Shown: positions 18,876 to 28,843 of the stretch, in pieces | Layout: each line of letters begins with the position of its first letter | How positions within the stretch are numbered: the stretch's first letter is position 1 | Source: Metabacillus sp. KUDC1714 | Lineage (GTDB): Bacteria; Bacillota; Bacilli; Bacillales; Bacillaceae | Length of the DNA: 64,000 nucleotides | Assembly (NCBI RefSeq): GCF_014217835.1 | Contig: NZ_CP055263.1 | Span: forward strand, 2,855,501 to 2,919,500 | Reading direction: 5' to 3' | Translations under genes and position numbers: made by a program | The notes under the pieces: generated by a model | The model's input: the letters and a program-made list of their open reading frames with translations, nothing else | What the model was told of the DNA's origin: nothing | The model's database searches: none

Positions 18876-18890
18876 TTGAGTTAGTGGGTT
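18866..18890 (+). terminator. Stem-loop at the yjbO stop
   Basis: AACCCACTAA / TTAGTGGGTT with a five-base loop; the stop codon lies in the stem. The T tract is weak. Confidence 0.6.
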
Positions 18891-18962
18891 CATTTGTGTT
18901 TTAGAGAAGACTATAGCTTAAAGGAAAGCAAAAATGAAGAGAGGCATTAACTAAAGAATGAT

Positions 18963-19700
18963 CTACCCTCTATCTCGGAATCTTGATTCATCATATGGAA
19001 GCGTGGAGTCGACTGAAATTAGTTGATCCTCTGGATAACGATAAGCGGTAAGCTTGTTGCCAAATACAGCACCAGTGTCAATGTTAATCGTGCGTTTTAA
19101 TCGCTTCGGTTCTTTTATTGGAGTATGACCATAAATGATTAGAGCTTTTCCATCATAATGCTGAGCCCAATCTCGACGTTCAGGCGTCCCATCTGGATTC
19201 TTTTTACCAGTAATATCACCATATAAGACAAAGGTCTTTACAGCATTACTTTCCTTTCCAATATAGTCCTCTCGAATTCCTGCATGTGCAACAATTAAGT
19301 TTCCCTTGTCAAGAACTTGATATAATGGTGATGATTCATAAAGCCAAATAAACTGCTTTTTAACCTCATTTTGTTGGCTATGGGAAAGTGCCTCATATTC
19401 ATCAACAGTTGTTTCAAGACCATGTGTAATTTGAACTTTATTACCAAGAAAAAACCTATATAGCTTATTGCAGTGGTTTCCAGGTGAATAAAAGGCATGT
19501 TTCTCTTTGACTAAGCGATAAATTACATCAACTACTCTTAAAGAAGCTGGACCACGATCAGTTAAATCTCCAACAAATGAAAGCTTACGACCATCCGGAT
19601 GTACAGGAATTCCTGAAGCCCAATTATACCCAAGCTTTTTCGTTAAAGCTTCAAATTCATTAAAACAACCATGGATATCTCCAACAACATCAATTTGCAC
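18963..19700 (-). CDS. prpE: Bis(5'-nucleosyl)-tetraphosphatase PrpE
   Basis: PrpE is a PPP-type metallophosphatase that hydrolyses diadenosine tetraphosphate and can dephosphorylate proteins; in B. subtilis it affects spore germination. The metal-binding motifs are complete: [14 protein letters not shown] and GNHCNK, then AHAG and YGHTP. The start is GTG with AGAGGTGA upstream, giving 245 residues, one more than the B. subtilis protein; a further upstream start would include the neighbouring repeat. Confidence 0.94.
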   Translation of the reverse strand: MQIDVVGDIHGCFNEFEALTKKLGYNWASGIPVHPDGRKLSFVGDLTDRGPASLRVVDVIYRLVKEKHAFYSPGNHCNKLYRFFLGNKVQITHGLETTVDEYEALSHSQQNEVKKQFIWLYESSPLYQVLDKGNLIVAHAGIREDYIGKESNAVKTFVLYGDITGKKNPDGTPERRDWAQHYDGKALIIYGHTPIKEPKRLKRTINIDTGAVFGNKLTAYRYPEDQLISVDSTLPYDESRFRDRG

Positions 19701-19734
19701 TTTATCACCTCTGATATTTTTTTGAACTTTTTTT

Positions 19735-19925
19735 GGGGACATTTTTTTGGGGACAGTCCCCTAATGAAGTCCCAAATGTATAAGAACCAGTTTACAATGA
19801 TTAAATTTCAAGACTTACAAAGGTTTCAACAATTGAAGGGACTGTCCCCAATGGTCGTTATTTTTGATGGATGATATGTAAGGTGTCCAAATGGGGACTG
19901 TCCCCATCTCAAATGTCCCCATCTC
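19735..19925. repeat. Cluster of GGGGACAGTCCCC-type palindromes
   Basis: Copies or half-copies of the palindrome GGGGACAGTCCCC (or its complement GGGGACTGTCCCC) occur at about 19738, 19751, 19838 and 19891, with further TGTCCCC halves at 19883 and 19913. They border a short AT-rich interior without a gene. Such palindromes mark REP-like non-autonomous elements mobilised by Y1 (IS200-like) transposases; none is encoded here. Confidence 0.75.
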
Positions 19926-19954
19926 AAAAAAAATAGTACCCACTAATTAGGGTA
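19926..19954 (-). terminator. Terminator of the SEDS gene
   Basis: Read on the minus strand, GGTACCC and GGGTACT form a stem followed by eight T. Confidence 0.8.
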
Positions 19955-19962
19955 CCATCTTT

Positions 19963-21132
19963 TCAATCAAACATGTATTTTCGTGTGCGGGATCTTACGT
20001 TTAGGACAATGCCGATTGCGACCATGTAGGTTGCGAGTGAGCTTCCTCCGTAGCTTACGAATGGTAATGGGAGGCCTGTGATTGGTAGAAGGCCAATTGT
20101 CATTCCGACGTTTTGGAATACTTGGAATGTGATCATACCGATGATCCCTGTACATAGATAGCTACCAAATGGATCGTTGCTTTCTAATGAAATATGAATC
20201 ATTCTGTAAATTAATAAGAAGAAGAGTGAAACGACAATACTTCCTCCGATAAAACCAAATTGTTCAGAAATGATAGCAAAAATAAAGTCTGTATGGGCTT
20301 CAGGTAAATAGACCTCAAGGTTTGCATAACCTTTTCCTCTAAGCTCCCCAGAACCGATTGCAAGTAAGGATTTTACGAGCTGGAAGCCTTGTTCACCAGA
20401 ATATTCGTAAGGGTTTAACCAGCCGTAAAATCTGTCGAGTTGATATTCTTTTAAAATATACTTGTGGAAAAAGTCAGGAAACTTAAAAAAGATAATCAAG
20501 ACTGTTCCGATTGCAAGGAGTGCAGAAGTAACTGCTGTTAAAATGATTCTCCATTTAATTCCAGATACTAAAACAAGTGATGCAATTATTGCACAGAATA
20601 CCATTGTCATACCCATATCTGGTTGTCTAACTAGCAGAAGAACAGGTGGTGCTGCAGTAGCTGCAAGCTTTCCTATTAAAAGAAAATCATCTGTTAGGGT
20701 ATTATTAGGGTATTTTTCTCTGTGATCAGCAATAATCTTACTCAGTACGATGATCATAAAAATCTTCATTAATTCTGAAGGTTGAAAGTTTCCTAAAGGC
20801 CCAAGCTTATACCAGCTTGTAGCACCTTTAATTGTTTGAACAATTCCTGAAGGCAAAACCTCTAAACCGAGTAGTAGCAGCATTCCAAATCCGTATAAAT
20901 ACCATGAAAGCTGTTTAAAGCGATCGTAATCTATAAGCATTGTTACGAAAACAGCTACTGTACCTATCACATACCATTGAAGTTGTTTCATTGAAAAATT
21001 AATACCTTGAAGTACTGAAGGGAGTGTTTCTTCTGCACTGTTAATAGCGAATGTACTAATAATCGCTAATAAAAACATAATAAAAATTAACGTATAATCT
21101 ATTTGCTGTTGAGGGAATTTTTCAGTTGTCAT
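19963..21132 (-). CDS. SEDS-family peptidoglycan glycosyltransferase (RodA/FtsW type)
   Basis: A 389-residue polytopic membrane protein with about ten transmembrane helices. Family blocks include GATSWYKLGPLGNFQPSELMK, LLAIGSGELRGKG, LPEAHTDFIFAIISEQFGFIGG and the C-terminal PITGLPLPFVSYGGSS. SEDS proteins polymerise lipid II with a class-B penicillin-binding protein. It looks closer to RodA than FtsW, but it is an extra copy in a place where B. subtilis has none, so the partner and stage (growth or sporulation) cannot be told. I leave the symbol blank. Confidence 0.88.
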   Translation of the reverse strand: MTTEKFPQQQIDYTLIFIMFLLAIISTFAINSAEETLPSVLQGINFSMKQLQWYVIGTVAVFVTMLIDYDRFKQLSWYLYGFGMLLLLGLEVLPSGIVQTIKGATSWYKLGPLGNFQPSELMKIFMIIVLSKIIADHREKYPNNTLTDDFLLIGKLAATAAPPVLLLVRQPDMGMTMVFCAIIASLVLVSGIKWRIILTAVTSALLAIGTVLIIFFKFPDFFHKYILKEYQLDRFYGWLNPYEYSGEQGFQLVKSLLAIGSGELRGKGYANLEVYLPEAHTDFIFAIISEQFGFIGGSIVVSLFFLLIYRMIHISLESNDPFGSYLCTGIIGMITFQVFQNVGMTIGLLPITGLPLPFVSYGGSSLATYMVAIGIVLNVRSRTRKYMFD

Positions 21133-21503
21133 AGTTGATCCCTTTCTAATCTTTAAACTTGAAAATTTCTACATTGTCATTGTATCATTAACCATCTTAA
21201 TCGATTGTGAACGATTTGCAAAGAACCCTTTGTCACAGAATATGAAAATGTAAATTTTTTATGAATGTTTCGTTGTTCATTGTAATGCGCCACTTATTTC
21301 ATATAGAATATTATAGTATTTATTAGATGTAGCGCAATATGTAGAATGGATGAAGAATGTGTCGAATAAATGGTATATCTCTATTTTACACTACTTTTTC
21401 ATTTTATTTATCCCATATTATATGGAAGTAATTATGACTCAAGCCTCAGGTAATTTATGAAATAGTCTAAGCGGGAGAGACTAAATGGAGAGGAGGACCT
21501 ATA
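21133..21503. other. Intergenic region before mgtE
   Basis: AT-rich, with divergent promoter space for the SEDS gene and mgtE. I looked for the M-box magnesium riboswitch and did not find its conserved blocks. Nothing else is recognised. Confidence 0.5.
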
Positions 21504-22871
21504 GTGTCAGATGAAAGAGAAAAAGTAGAATTGGAAGAAGAATCATTACTAGCTGCGTTATCAAGTCAGAATATGGATGAATTCCGTGAGATTTTTTTAG
21601 AGCAGCATCCATATGATCAAGCAAAGCTTTTTGTGAAGTTAGAAGAGGAAGACCGTAATACTGTTTATAAATATCTGTCTCCAGAGGAAATGGCGGCTGT
21701 TTTTGAAAATATTGAAGATGATGATGACCAGTATGAAATGTTTTTGTCTGAGATGGATCCTACATTTGCAGCACATATGCTTGGACAAATGTATGCTGAT
21801 GATGCTGTAGATGTATTAAATGAGCTAGACAAGGATCAAGTTGCAAGCTATTTAACGATTATGGATGATGAAGCTGCTGAAGAAATCCGCGAGCTTCTCC
21901 ATTATGAGGAATATACTGCAGGAAGTATTATGACGACGGAGTATATTTCCATTCATGCAAATCAGACATTACACTCTGCCATGCAGATCTTGAAAAATGA
22001 GGCACCTAATGCAGAGACCATTTATTACATTTATGTCATTGATGAGGATAAAAAACTAGCAGGGGTCATTTCTCTTAGGGATTTAATCATTAATGAACCA
22101 GATACAATGATATCTGAGGTAATGAATGAACGTGTTTATACCGTTAGTGTTGCAGAAGACCAAGAAGAGGTAGCCCGAAAAATGAAGGATTATAACTTCT
22201 TAGCACTTCCTGTTATAGACTTTAGAGGTCACTTACTTGGAATCATTACAGTAGATGATATTGTTGACGTAATCGATGAAGAAGCCAGTGATGATTACTC
22301 AAAGCTAGCAGCTATCTCAGATGTTGATTCAAATGATCGTGGTCCATTTTCAGCAGCAAAAAAAAGACTTCCTTGGCTAATTATCCTTCTGTTTTTAGGA
22401 ATGTTTACTGCTAGTCTTATTGGCAGATTTGAAGAGACTTTAGATAAGGTAGCCATTTTAGCTGTTTTTATTCCATTAATAGCAGGGATGGCAGGAAATA
22501 CTGGTACACAAGCTCTAGCTGTTGCAGTAAGAAGAATAGCAGTTGGAGATGCCCAGGAGCAAAGTACATTTAAAATGGTTTTAAGAGAAGCTGGAACAGG
22601 TCTGATAACAGGAACGATATGTGGAATTGTTGTTACACTCGTCGTTTTTGTTTGGCAAGGGGATATCTTTTTAGGAATTTTAGTGGGGATTTCAATTTTA
22701 GCTACTTTAACAGTTGCGACGATTGCAGGGGCCTTTATCCCGCTCATCATGCACAGATTAAAGGTAGATCCAGCGGTGGCGTCAGGTCCTTTTATTACAA
22801 CAATTAATGATATCATTAGTATTTTAATTTACTTTGGCATGGCTACTTTGTTTATGCAATATTTAATTTAG
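21504..22871 (+). CDS. mgtE: Magnesium transporter MgtE
   Basis: A 455-residue magnesium channel. The three family parts are visible: an acidic N-domain of helical repeats (about 1-130), a CBS pair (about 135-265, with GSIMTTEYISI and the second CBS near ISEVMNERVYTVS) and five C-terminal membrane helices from about 288, including the pore region AGMAGNTGTQALAVAVR. Magnesium bound at the cytoplasmic interface closes the channel. The start is GTG after AGAGGAGGACC. Confidence 0.95.
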   Translation: MSDEREKVELEEESLLAALSSQNMDEFREIFLEQHPYDQAKLFVKLEEEDRNTVYKYLSPEEMAAVFENIEDDDDQYEMFLSEMDPTFAAHMLGQMYADDAVDVLNELDKDQVASYLTIMDDEAAEEIRELLHYEEYTAGSIMTTEYISIHANQTLHSAMQILKNEAPNAETIYYIYVIDEDKKLAGVISLRDLIINEPDTMISEVMNERVYTVSVAEDQEEVARKMKDYNFLALPVIDFRGHLLGIITVDDIVDVIDEEASDDYSKLAAISDVDSNDRGPFSAAKKRLPWLIILLFLGMFTASLIGRFEETLDKVAILAVFIPLIAGMAGNTGTQALAVAVRRIAVGDAQEQSTFKMVLREAGTGLITGTICGIVVTLVVFVWQGDIFLGILVGISILATLTVATIAGAFIPLIMHRLKVDPAVASGPFITTINDIISILIYFGMATLFMQYLI

Positions 22872-22967
22872 TGGTTATAGAAGAGTTAACATTTTACATG
22901 AAGCTTTTACTTTGTTTTAATAAAGAAACACTTTTGGTGAACGATATCAAATAGATAAGGGAGGGAT

Positions 22968-24818
22968 ATGATGCATGGTGCATCCGTAACTTCATTAGTA
23001 ATAGTTATCCTTGCGGCATTTCTAACACCTATTTTGTTACACCGCTTAAAAATGAACTTTATGCCAGTTGTTGTTGCTGAAATCATTGTCGGATTAATAA
23101 TTGGTAAAAGTGGCTTCAATGCCGTATCAGAGGATATGTGGCTTGAAACACTGTCAATGCTTGGTTTTATTTTCTTAATGTTTTTAAGTGGTCTTGAAAT
23201 TGACTTTTCAGCATTCGCTGGAGGTAAGAAGAAGGAAAAGCTTCCTTCAGGAAAAAATGCTCCAAATACATTTTTAGTATCGAGTGTCATTTTTGCAGGG
23301 ATTTTTGTTTTATCATTACTGCTTTCCTATTTCTTTGTCTTGATCGGCCTAATGGATAATGCCTTCTTAATGACGCTGATTATTTCGACGATTTCACTAG
23401 GAGTTGTTGTACCGACCTTAAAGGACGCCCAAATTATGAAATCAAATATCGGGCAAATTATCCTTCTAATCGCTGTTATTGCCGATTTAGTAACGATGGT
23501 TTTACTCGCTGTCTTTGCGTCAGTTTATGGTGGAGGAGACAGTAACACGTGGTTATTGTTAATTCTGTTTGGAGCGGGTGTTTTACTATATTTCTTAGGG
23601 AAATCCTTCAAGAATCGTTCATTTATTGAAACGATGTCAAAAGGAACAATTCAAATTGGCACGAGAGCTGTATTCACACTTATTATTGTGTTAGTAGCTA
23701 TCTCTGAAACAATTGGTGCTGAAAATATCCTAGGAGCTTTCTTAGCCGGTGTATTAGTTTCACTTTTATCACCTAATAAGGAAATGGTTCAAAAGCTTGA
23801 TTCCTTTGGTTATGGATTTTTAATTCCAATATTTTTTGTAATGGTTGGAGTAGACTTAGACATCTGGGCATTATTTAAGGATCCGAAGATCTTTTTATTA
23901 ATTCCTTTACTTATTATTGCCCTGCTAATTTCGAAGATTGTTCCAGTGCTTTACTTAAAACGTTGGTATGATATGAAAACAACTCTTGCATCAGGTTTTC
24001 TATTAACCTCAACACTTTCATTAGTGATCGCTGCAGCAACAATTGGGGAAAGGATGGAGATTATTACTTCTGAGATGTCAGGTGCTCTCATATTAGTTGC
24101 CGTTATCACGAGTATAGTCACACCGATATTCTTTAAAAAGCTCTTTCCAGTGCACAAAAATGAAAATCCAAAAATTAAAGTTGCTTTTATCGGTGCGAAT
24201 CAAATGTCATTACCTGTAACAAGAGAGCTAAACCCAGATTTATATGAAACAACGATTTATCATATTCAGCAAGATAAACTTGATAAACAAATTTCTGAAT
24301 CATTATTTGAAATAAAAGAATTAAAAGATTTTCAGGTTGAGACGTTAAAGGAACAAAATGCGTTTGAGGTTGATCTGATAGTCGTTGCAACAGGTGATGA
24401 AGAAAGAAATGCTGAAATCGCTATGTTTGCAAAAGATGAACAAGTGAATCGTATCATTGCCAGTGTGGCTTCACCTGAATTAGATGGAAAAATGAAGGAA
24501 CATGGTATTGATGTTTTCTCTACATTTCTATCTACAAAAACAATGTTACGAGCGCTTATTGAAGCACCAAGTGTAATGCGGATTATTACAAACCAAGAAA
24601 CAATGCTTTATCAAATAAACTTAAACAATGCAAAATATGATAATATCTTGTTACGTAACTTCCCGTTCACAGGAGATATCATTTTCGTTCGAATCTTTAG
24701 AGGAAAGGATTCGATTGTTCCTCACGGGGATACTGATTTAAAGCTTGGTGATCGTCTAATTGTTACAGGCTCAAGAGAGTATGTGAAGGAATTAAAACGA
24801 GAGCTTGAGCTTATCTGA
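22968..24818 (+). CDS. yjbQ: CPA2-family monovalent cation/proton antiporter YjbQ
   Basis: A 616-residue Kef/CPA2 antiporter. About twelve membrane helices fill residues 5-395, with the paired-acid region NILGAFLAGVLVSLL and conserved helices such as MLGFIFLMFLSGLEIDF. A cytoplasmic TrkA-N (RCK) nucleotide-binding domain follows (about 402-515, beginning IKVAFIGANQM) and a TrkA-C domain closes the protein. AGGGAGG precedes paired ATGs. B. subtilis yjbQ also sits immediately upstream of the thiamine operon. Confidence 0.93.
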   Translation: MMHGASVTSLVIVILAAFLTPILLHRLKMNFMPVVVAEIIVGLIIGKSGFNAVSEDMWLETLSMLGFIFLMFLSGLEIDFSAFAGGKKKEKLPSGKNAPNTFLVSSVIFAGIFVLSLLLSYFFVLIGLMDNAFLMTLIISTISLGVVVPTLKDAQIMKSNIGQIILLIAVIADLVTMVLLAVFASVYGGGDSNTWLLLILFGAGVLLYFLGKSFKNRSFIETMSKGTIQIGTRAVFTLIIVLVAISETIGAENILGAFLAGVLVSLLSPNKEMVQKLDSFGYGFLIPIFFVMVGVDLDIWALFKDPKIFLLIPLLIIALLISKIVPVLYLKRWYDMKTTLASGFLLTSTLSLVIAAATIGERMEIITSEMSGALILVAVITSIVTPIFFKKLFPVHKNENPKIKVAFIGANQMSLPVTRELNPDLYETTIYHIQQDKLDKQISESLFEIKELKDFQVETLKEQNAFEVDLIVVATGDEERNAEIAMFAKDEQVNRIIASVASPELDGKMKEHGIDVFSTFLSTKTMLRALIEAPSVMRIITNQETMLYQINLNNAKYDNILLRNFPFTGDIIFVRIFRGKDSIVPHGDTDLKLGDRLIVTGSREYVKELKRELELI

Positions 24819-24902
24819 TTTTCAAATGTATTATCTGAATGTTTAAGAAGTTTTCCTTGAAAGTTAAAAAACATTTGGTATGATAGATGTAAGTCAATAA
24901 TA

Positions 24903-25004
24903 AGACCGCTAGGGGATCCCCAATAAAGGGGCTGAGATGAAAGTGTTTCTTTTTAAACCCTTATAACCTGATCTGGTTTGTACCAGCGTAGGGAAGTGGA
25001 TTAC
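24903..25004 (+). promoter_or_regulatory. TPP riboswitch (THI element)
   Basis: The thi-box core is present in order: CTAGGGG, GGGGCTGAGATG, ACCCTTATAACCTGATCTGG, and ACCAGCGTAGGGAAG. The RNA binds thiamine pyrophosphate and would favour the following terminator, shutting off the thiamine operon when TPP is abundant. Confidence 0.97.
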
Positions 25005-25026
25005 GGCATAAAACAACTATGTATGT

Positions 25027-25060
25027 AAACCACTTTCTTACCCGGAAAGTGGTTTTTTTA
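25027..25060 (+). terminator. Riboswitch-controlled terminator
   Basis: AACCACTTTC / GAAAGTGGTT with a seven-base loop and a T run; this is the expression platform of the TPP riboswitch. Confidence 0.92.
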
Positions 25061-25103
25061 TATTTTAAGGAATTGCATAAGAAAATGAATTAAGGTGAAA
25101 AAG

Positions 25104-25724
25104 TTGGAGATTCATGTCATATCTGACGGGAAACAGACAGTTTGTGAATTAACAAAACGAATAGTAATGATTCACGATGAAGTAGATTATATCCATATAC
25201 GTGAAAAAACGAAATCAGTATCGGAAATACTGGAGATTGTCTCGATCTTACTAAATAACGGAGTACCAAAGAGTAAGCTAGTTATTAATGATCGACTTGA
25301 TGTAGCACTTTTGCACGAAATTCCTAATGTTCACTTACCAGGACATAGCTTTCCTATCGAAAAGGTAAGACGAATGAACCCTGATTTAAGGATCGGTCGA
25401 TCTGTGCATTCTCTGCAAGAAGCAATTGAATGTGAAAAAGCAGGTGCGGATTATCTATTATTTGGGCATGTTTTTCCAACAAATTCAAAACCAAACCTAG
25501 CTCCTCGAGGGGTACAACAAGTAGCTGGAATATGTCAAAGTGTAAGAATTCCTGTTATTGCAATCGGTGGAATTATTCCTAATAACATACCAAAGCTATC
25601 AGGGATGAATTTAAGTGGCATAGCGGTTATGTCCTATGTAATAGCAAGTGACAATCCAAAGAATGCATTACAAGAATTAAGATTGAGTTTAGTAGAGGTG
25701 AGAAACCGTGAAAACACAGTTTGA
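25104..25724 (+). CDS. tenI: Thiazole tautomerase TenI
   Basis: TenI isomerises the thiazole phosphate carboxylate made by ThiG. The 206-residue ThiE-like barrel shows INDRLDVALLHEIPNVHLP, RIGRSVHSLQEA, the GHVFPTNSKPN phosphate/catalytic loop and VIAIGGI. The start is TTG five bases after AAGGTGA, giving MEIHVISDG, which lines up with B. subtilis TenI; the GTG nine bases earlier overlaps the ribosome site. The tenA gene that precedes tenI in B. subtilis is absent here. It is the first gene of the riboswitch operon and overlaps thiO. Confidence 0.9.
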   Translation: MEIHVISDGKQTVCELTKRIVMIHDEVDYIHIREKTKSVSEILEIVSILLNNGVPKSKLVINDRLDVALLHEIPNVHLPGHSFPIEKVRRMNPDLRIGRSVHSLQEAIECEKAGADYLLFGHVFPTNSKPNLAPRGVQQVAGICQSVRIPVIAIGGIIPNNIPKLSGMNLSGIAVMSYVIASDNPKNALQELRLSLVEVRNRENTV

Positions 25725-26826
25725 GGTAGGAATCATTGGTGGTGGTATCATTGGTCAATCGATCGCCTATCAATTAGCAAAAGAAGGCGTATCTGTCCTT
25801 ATTTTAGAAAGTAATAAGATAGGGAATGGTGCGACAAGTGCTGCAGCTGGTATGCTTGGTGCAAATTCTGAGTTAGAAAATAATGATGCATTTTTTCAAT
25901 TTGCTAAAGAGAGTCAACAACACTACCATGTATTACGTGATGAACTTTCACAAATATCACAGATTAATATTCAGTTTGTAGATAAAGGGATGTATAAGCT
26001 AGCGATGACAGATGCTGAGGCTTCTGCTTTAAAAGATGTTGTGAAGTATCATGAATCAGTGGAATGGCACTCAAAAGAGGTAGTACTAGAGAGTGAACCA
26101 ACTCTATCAGCAACAATTAAAGGTGCACTTTACATACCAGAGGACGGGCATGTGTCACCATACCATGTTTGTGCAGCATTTTCCAAGTCTGCTAGATTAC
26201 TAGGAGCAACGATTTTAGAGAATACACCAGTACATGAAATAAAGAAAACAGTAACGAATGAGTACACTCTATCTACTCCGGTAACTGATTTTGTATGTAA
26301 AAACATTGTCATCGCAAATGGAGTTTGGAGTGGACATTTCTTTAAGAAATTAGGTTTAGATGCTGGAATAAATCCTGTAAAAGGGGAATGTCTGTCTATT
26401 AAAAGCAATGATATAGGCTTGGAAAAAACAATTTTTTATGATCATTGCTATATTGTACCAAAAGGTGATGGGAGATTTGTCATTGGTGCGACGATGGTTG
26501 AGGATGATTGGAGTACAGTGCCAACAATTGGTGGAATCCAATCTCTCATAGAAAAAGTAACACCGATTATACCTAGCATTTCTTCAGCACAACTTATTGA
26601 TACATGGGCAGGCTTAAGGCCACAACCAATTGATGGAAAACCTTACATTGGTCAACATCCTGAAGGTGAAAATATTTATTTTGCAACTGGCCATTATCGA
26701 AATGGTATCCTATTAGCACCGAAAACAGGGTTGATGATTAGAGATCTTATTTTAAATAGGAAACAAAATGAAGACTATGTGAAGGCATTTTCAGTTAATA
26801 GACTTCAAGTGCAAACAATGAGGTGA
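25708..26826 (+). CDS. thiO: Glycine oxidase ThiO
   Basis: An FAD-dependent oxidase that turns glycine into the imine needed for the thiazole ring. The 372-residue protein begins with the Rossmann motif GIIGGGIIGQSIA and continues with ATSAAAGMLGA; near the C-terminus WAGLRPQPIDGKPYIG and GHYRNGILLAP form the second FAD contact. The start is GTG inside the end of tenI, indicating coupling. Length equals that of the B. subtilis enzyme to within a few residues. Confidence 0.95.
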   Translation: MKTQFEVGIIGGGIIGQSIAYQLAKEGVSVLILESNKIGNGATSAAAGMLGANSELENNDAFFQFAKESQQHYHVLRDELSQISQINIQFVDKGMYKLAMTDAEASALKDVVKYHESVEWHSKEVVLESEPTLSATIKGALYIPEDGHVSPYHVCAAFSKSARLLGATILENTPVHEIKKTVTNEYTLSTPVTDFVCKNIVIANGVWSGHFFKKLGLDAGINPVKGECLSIKSNDIGLEKTIFYDHCYIVPKGDGRFVIGATMVEDDWSTVPTIGGIQSLIEKVTPIIPSISSAQLIDTWAGLRPQPIDGKPYIGQHPEGENIYFATGHYRNGILLAPKTGLMIRDLILNRKQNEDYVKAFSVNRLQVQTMR

Positions 26827-26831
26827 AAAAG

Positions 26832-27035
26832 ATGAGCATTAAATTGAATGGTGAAATCGTAGAATTAAGTGGTGACATTCAGACGATTCAACAGCTATTA
26901 GCTTTTTATAAGCTAGAGGATCGACTTGTCATTGTCGAGCATAATCGAGAAATTATTTTAAAAGACCAATATGAATCAACTGATATACAGAACGGTGATG
27001 AAGTTGAACTTGTTCATTTTGTAGGAGGAGGATGA
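26832..27035 (+). CDS. thiS: Sulfur carrier protein ThiS
   Basis: A 67-residue ubiquitin-like carrier. It ends in HFVGGG; the terminal glycine is adenylated by ThiF and then converted to a thiocarboxylate that donates sulfur to ThiG. AGGTGA lies correctly before the ATG at 26832, while the earlier GTG is within that site. The thiO stop at 26826 is five bases upstream. Confidence 0.95.
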   Translation: MSIKLNGEIVELSGDIQTIQQLLAFYKLEDRLVIVEHNREIILKDQYESTDIQNGDEVELVHFVGGG

Positions 27036-27039
27036 TAAC

Positions 27040-27807
27040 ATGTTAAAAATTGCTGATAAAACATTCCAATCAAGATTATTATTAGGTACAGGTAAATATC
27101 CATCATTTGAGGTTCAAAAGGAAGCTGTAGCACAATCTGAGTCTGAAATCTTAACCTTTGCTGTTCGTCGAATGAATATTTTTGAAGAATCACAACCAAA
27201 CTTTTTAGAACAGCTTGATGTTTCAAAGTATACTTTACTACCTAATACTGCTGGGGCTAAAACAGCTGAAGAAGCAGTAAGAATTGCTAGACTTGCAAAA
27301 GCATCAGGCTTATGTGACATGATAAAAGTAGAGGTAATTGGCTGCTGGCGTTCATTACTTCCTGATCCAGTAGAAACATTAAAAGCAAGTGAAATGTTAT
27401 TAGATGAAGGGTTTATCGTATTACCTTACACATCAGATGATGTTGTGTTGGCAAGAAAATTAGAGGAATTAGGTGTACACGCGATTATGCCTGGTGCTTC
27501 ACCAATTGGATCTGGTCAAGGAATACTCAATCCGTTGAATCTTCAATTTATTATTGAACAATCAAAGGTCCCTGTTATCGTGGATGCTGGTATTGGTTCA
27601 CCTTCTGATGCATCATTAGCTATGGAGCTTGGTGCAGATGGAGTTTTATTAAATACAGCTGTTTCTGCTGCACAGGACCCAATAAAAATGGCGGTTGCGA
27701 TGAAGCTTGCAATTGAAGCCGGCAGACTTGGCTTTGAAGCTGGTAGAATTCCTAAAAAGGAGTATGCAACAGCTAGTAGTCCAACAGAAGGAATGATGAC
27801 AACTTAA
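27040..27807 (+). CDS. thiG: Thiazole synthase ThiG
   Basis: ThiG joins 1-deoxyxylulose 5-phosphate, the glycine imine and ThiS-bound sulfur into the thiazole. The 255-residue TIM barrel has [13 protein letters not shown], the Schiff-base lysine in [22 protein letters not shown] and [13 protein letters not shown]. It starts four bases after thiS and its TAA stop shares a base with the thiF ATG. Confidence 0.97.
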   Translation: MLKIADKTFQSRLLLGTGKYPSFEVQKEAVAQSESEILTFAVRRMNIFEESQPNFLEQLDVSKYTLLPNTAGAKTAEEAVRIARLAKASGLCDMIKVEVIGCWRSLLPDPVETLKASEMLLDEGFIVLPYTSDDVVLARKLEELGVHAIMPGASPIGSGQGILNPLNLQFIIEQSKVPVIVDAGIGSPSDASLAMELGADGVLLNTAVSAAQDPIKMAVAMKLAIEAGRLGFEAGRIPKKEYATASSPTEGMMTT

Positions 27808-28823
27808 TGGAACGCTACTCAAGACAACAATTATTTGCTCCAATTGGAGAAAGTGGTCAAGAAAAGATCAAGAATAAGCATGTGCTAATTGTTGGTGCAG
27901 GTGCGCTAGGCACGGCTAATGCTGAGATGATTGCACGAGCTGGGATCGGAAAATTAACGATTATTGACCGTGATTATGTGGAGTGGAGCAATTTACAAAG
28001 ACAACAGCTATACGTTGAAAAAGATGCAAGCAATCGTATTCCGAAGGCGATTGCTACTAAAAACCATCTACATGAAATCAATTCAGAGGTTGAAGTTCAA
28101 GCATTTGTTGAAGATGTAACCTCCGCTAACATTGAAGGGTGGTTGGATGAAGTCGATGTCATCGTTGATTCAACTGATAATTTCGAAACAAGGCTATTGA
28201 TCAATGATGTTTCATTAAAACATGACATCCCGTGGATTTACGGTGGATGTGTTGGGAGCTATGGTCTATCCTTTACCGTGATCCCGAAGAAAACACCGTG
28301 TCTTCATTGTTTATTAAAGCATATCCCATTTGATGGGATGACTTGTGATACTGTTGGTGTCATCTCACCTATTGTTAGCATGGTTACGTCACATCAAACT
28401 GCAGAGGTGTTAAAGCTACTTGTCGGAGATGAAGAAAATCTTCGCAGTAAGCTAGTATCATTTGACCTTTGGAAAAATCAATATTCTTCGATTAATATGG
28501 ATCGTTTAAAAAATGATGCATGTCCTACTTGTGGGACAAATCCAGTATACCCATATTTAACAGCTGAGAAAGAAACGAAAGCTGCGGTTTTATGTGGAAG
28601 AGATACTGTTCAGATTAGGCCAACAAATGGAAAGCAGATCTCATTTGAGAATATTTCTGAACGTATTAAACCAATAGCAGATGCATTTTTAGAAAATCCA
28701 TTTTTAATGTCGTTTACATTTGGAGAGCATCGAGTTGTCCTTTTTAAGGATGGACGCGCACTTATCCATGGGACAAAGGATATTGCCGAGGCCAAAACGA
28801 TCTATCATCGCTACATCGGTTAA
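27807..28823 (+). CDS. thiF: ThiS adenylyltransferase ThiF
   Basis: A 338-residue E1-like enzyme that adenylates ThiS. It contains the nucleotide motif GAGALGTANAE, the RxxLQRQ-type arginine region WSNLQRQQL, DSTDNFETR, the catalytic-cysteine segment GMTCDTVGVISP and two CxxC zinc pairs (CLHC and CPTC). The C-terminal 90 residues form a small extra domain typical of Bacillus ThiF. TAATG overlap with thiG. Confidence 0.95.
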   Translation: MERYSRQQLFAPIGESGQEKIKNKHVLIVGAGALGTANAEMIARAGIGKLTIIDRDYVEWSNLQRQQLYVEKDASNRIPKAIATKNHLHEINSEVEVQAFVEDVTSANIEGWLDEVDVIVDSTDNFETRLLINDVSLKHDIPWIYGGCVGSYGLSFTVIPKKTPCLHCLLKHIPFDGMTCDTVGVISPIVSMVTSHQTAEVLKLLVGDEENLRSKLVSFDLWKNQYSSINMDRLKNDACPTCGTNPVYPYLTAEKETKAAVLCGRDTVQIRPTNGKQISFENISERIKPIADAFLENPFLMSFTFGEHRVVLFKDGRALIHGTKDIAEAKTIYHRYIG

Positions 28824-28843
28824 GTTGCAAGGAGGAAATTAAG

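Noticed and set aside
21133..21503. M-box magnesium riboswitch before mgtE.
   Set aside because: The conserved blocks of the M-box were not found.
22295..22816. A 173-codon frame antisense to mgtE, and similar long antisense frames in yjbQ and rfbG.
   Set aside because: They lie wholly inside strongly recognised genes, lack ribosome sites and show no coding character.
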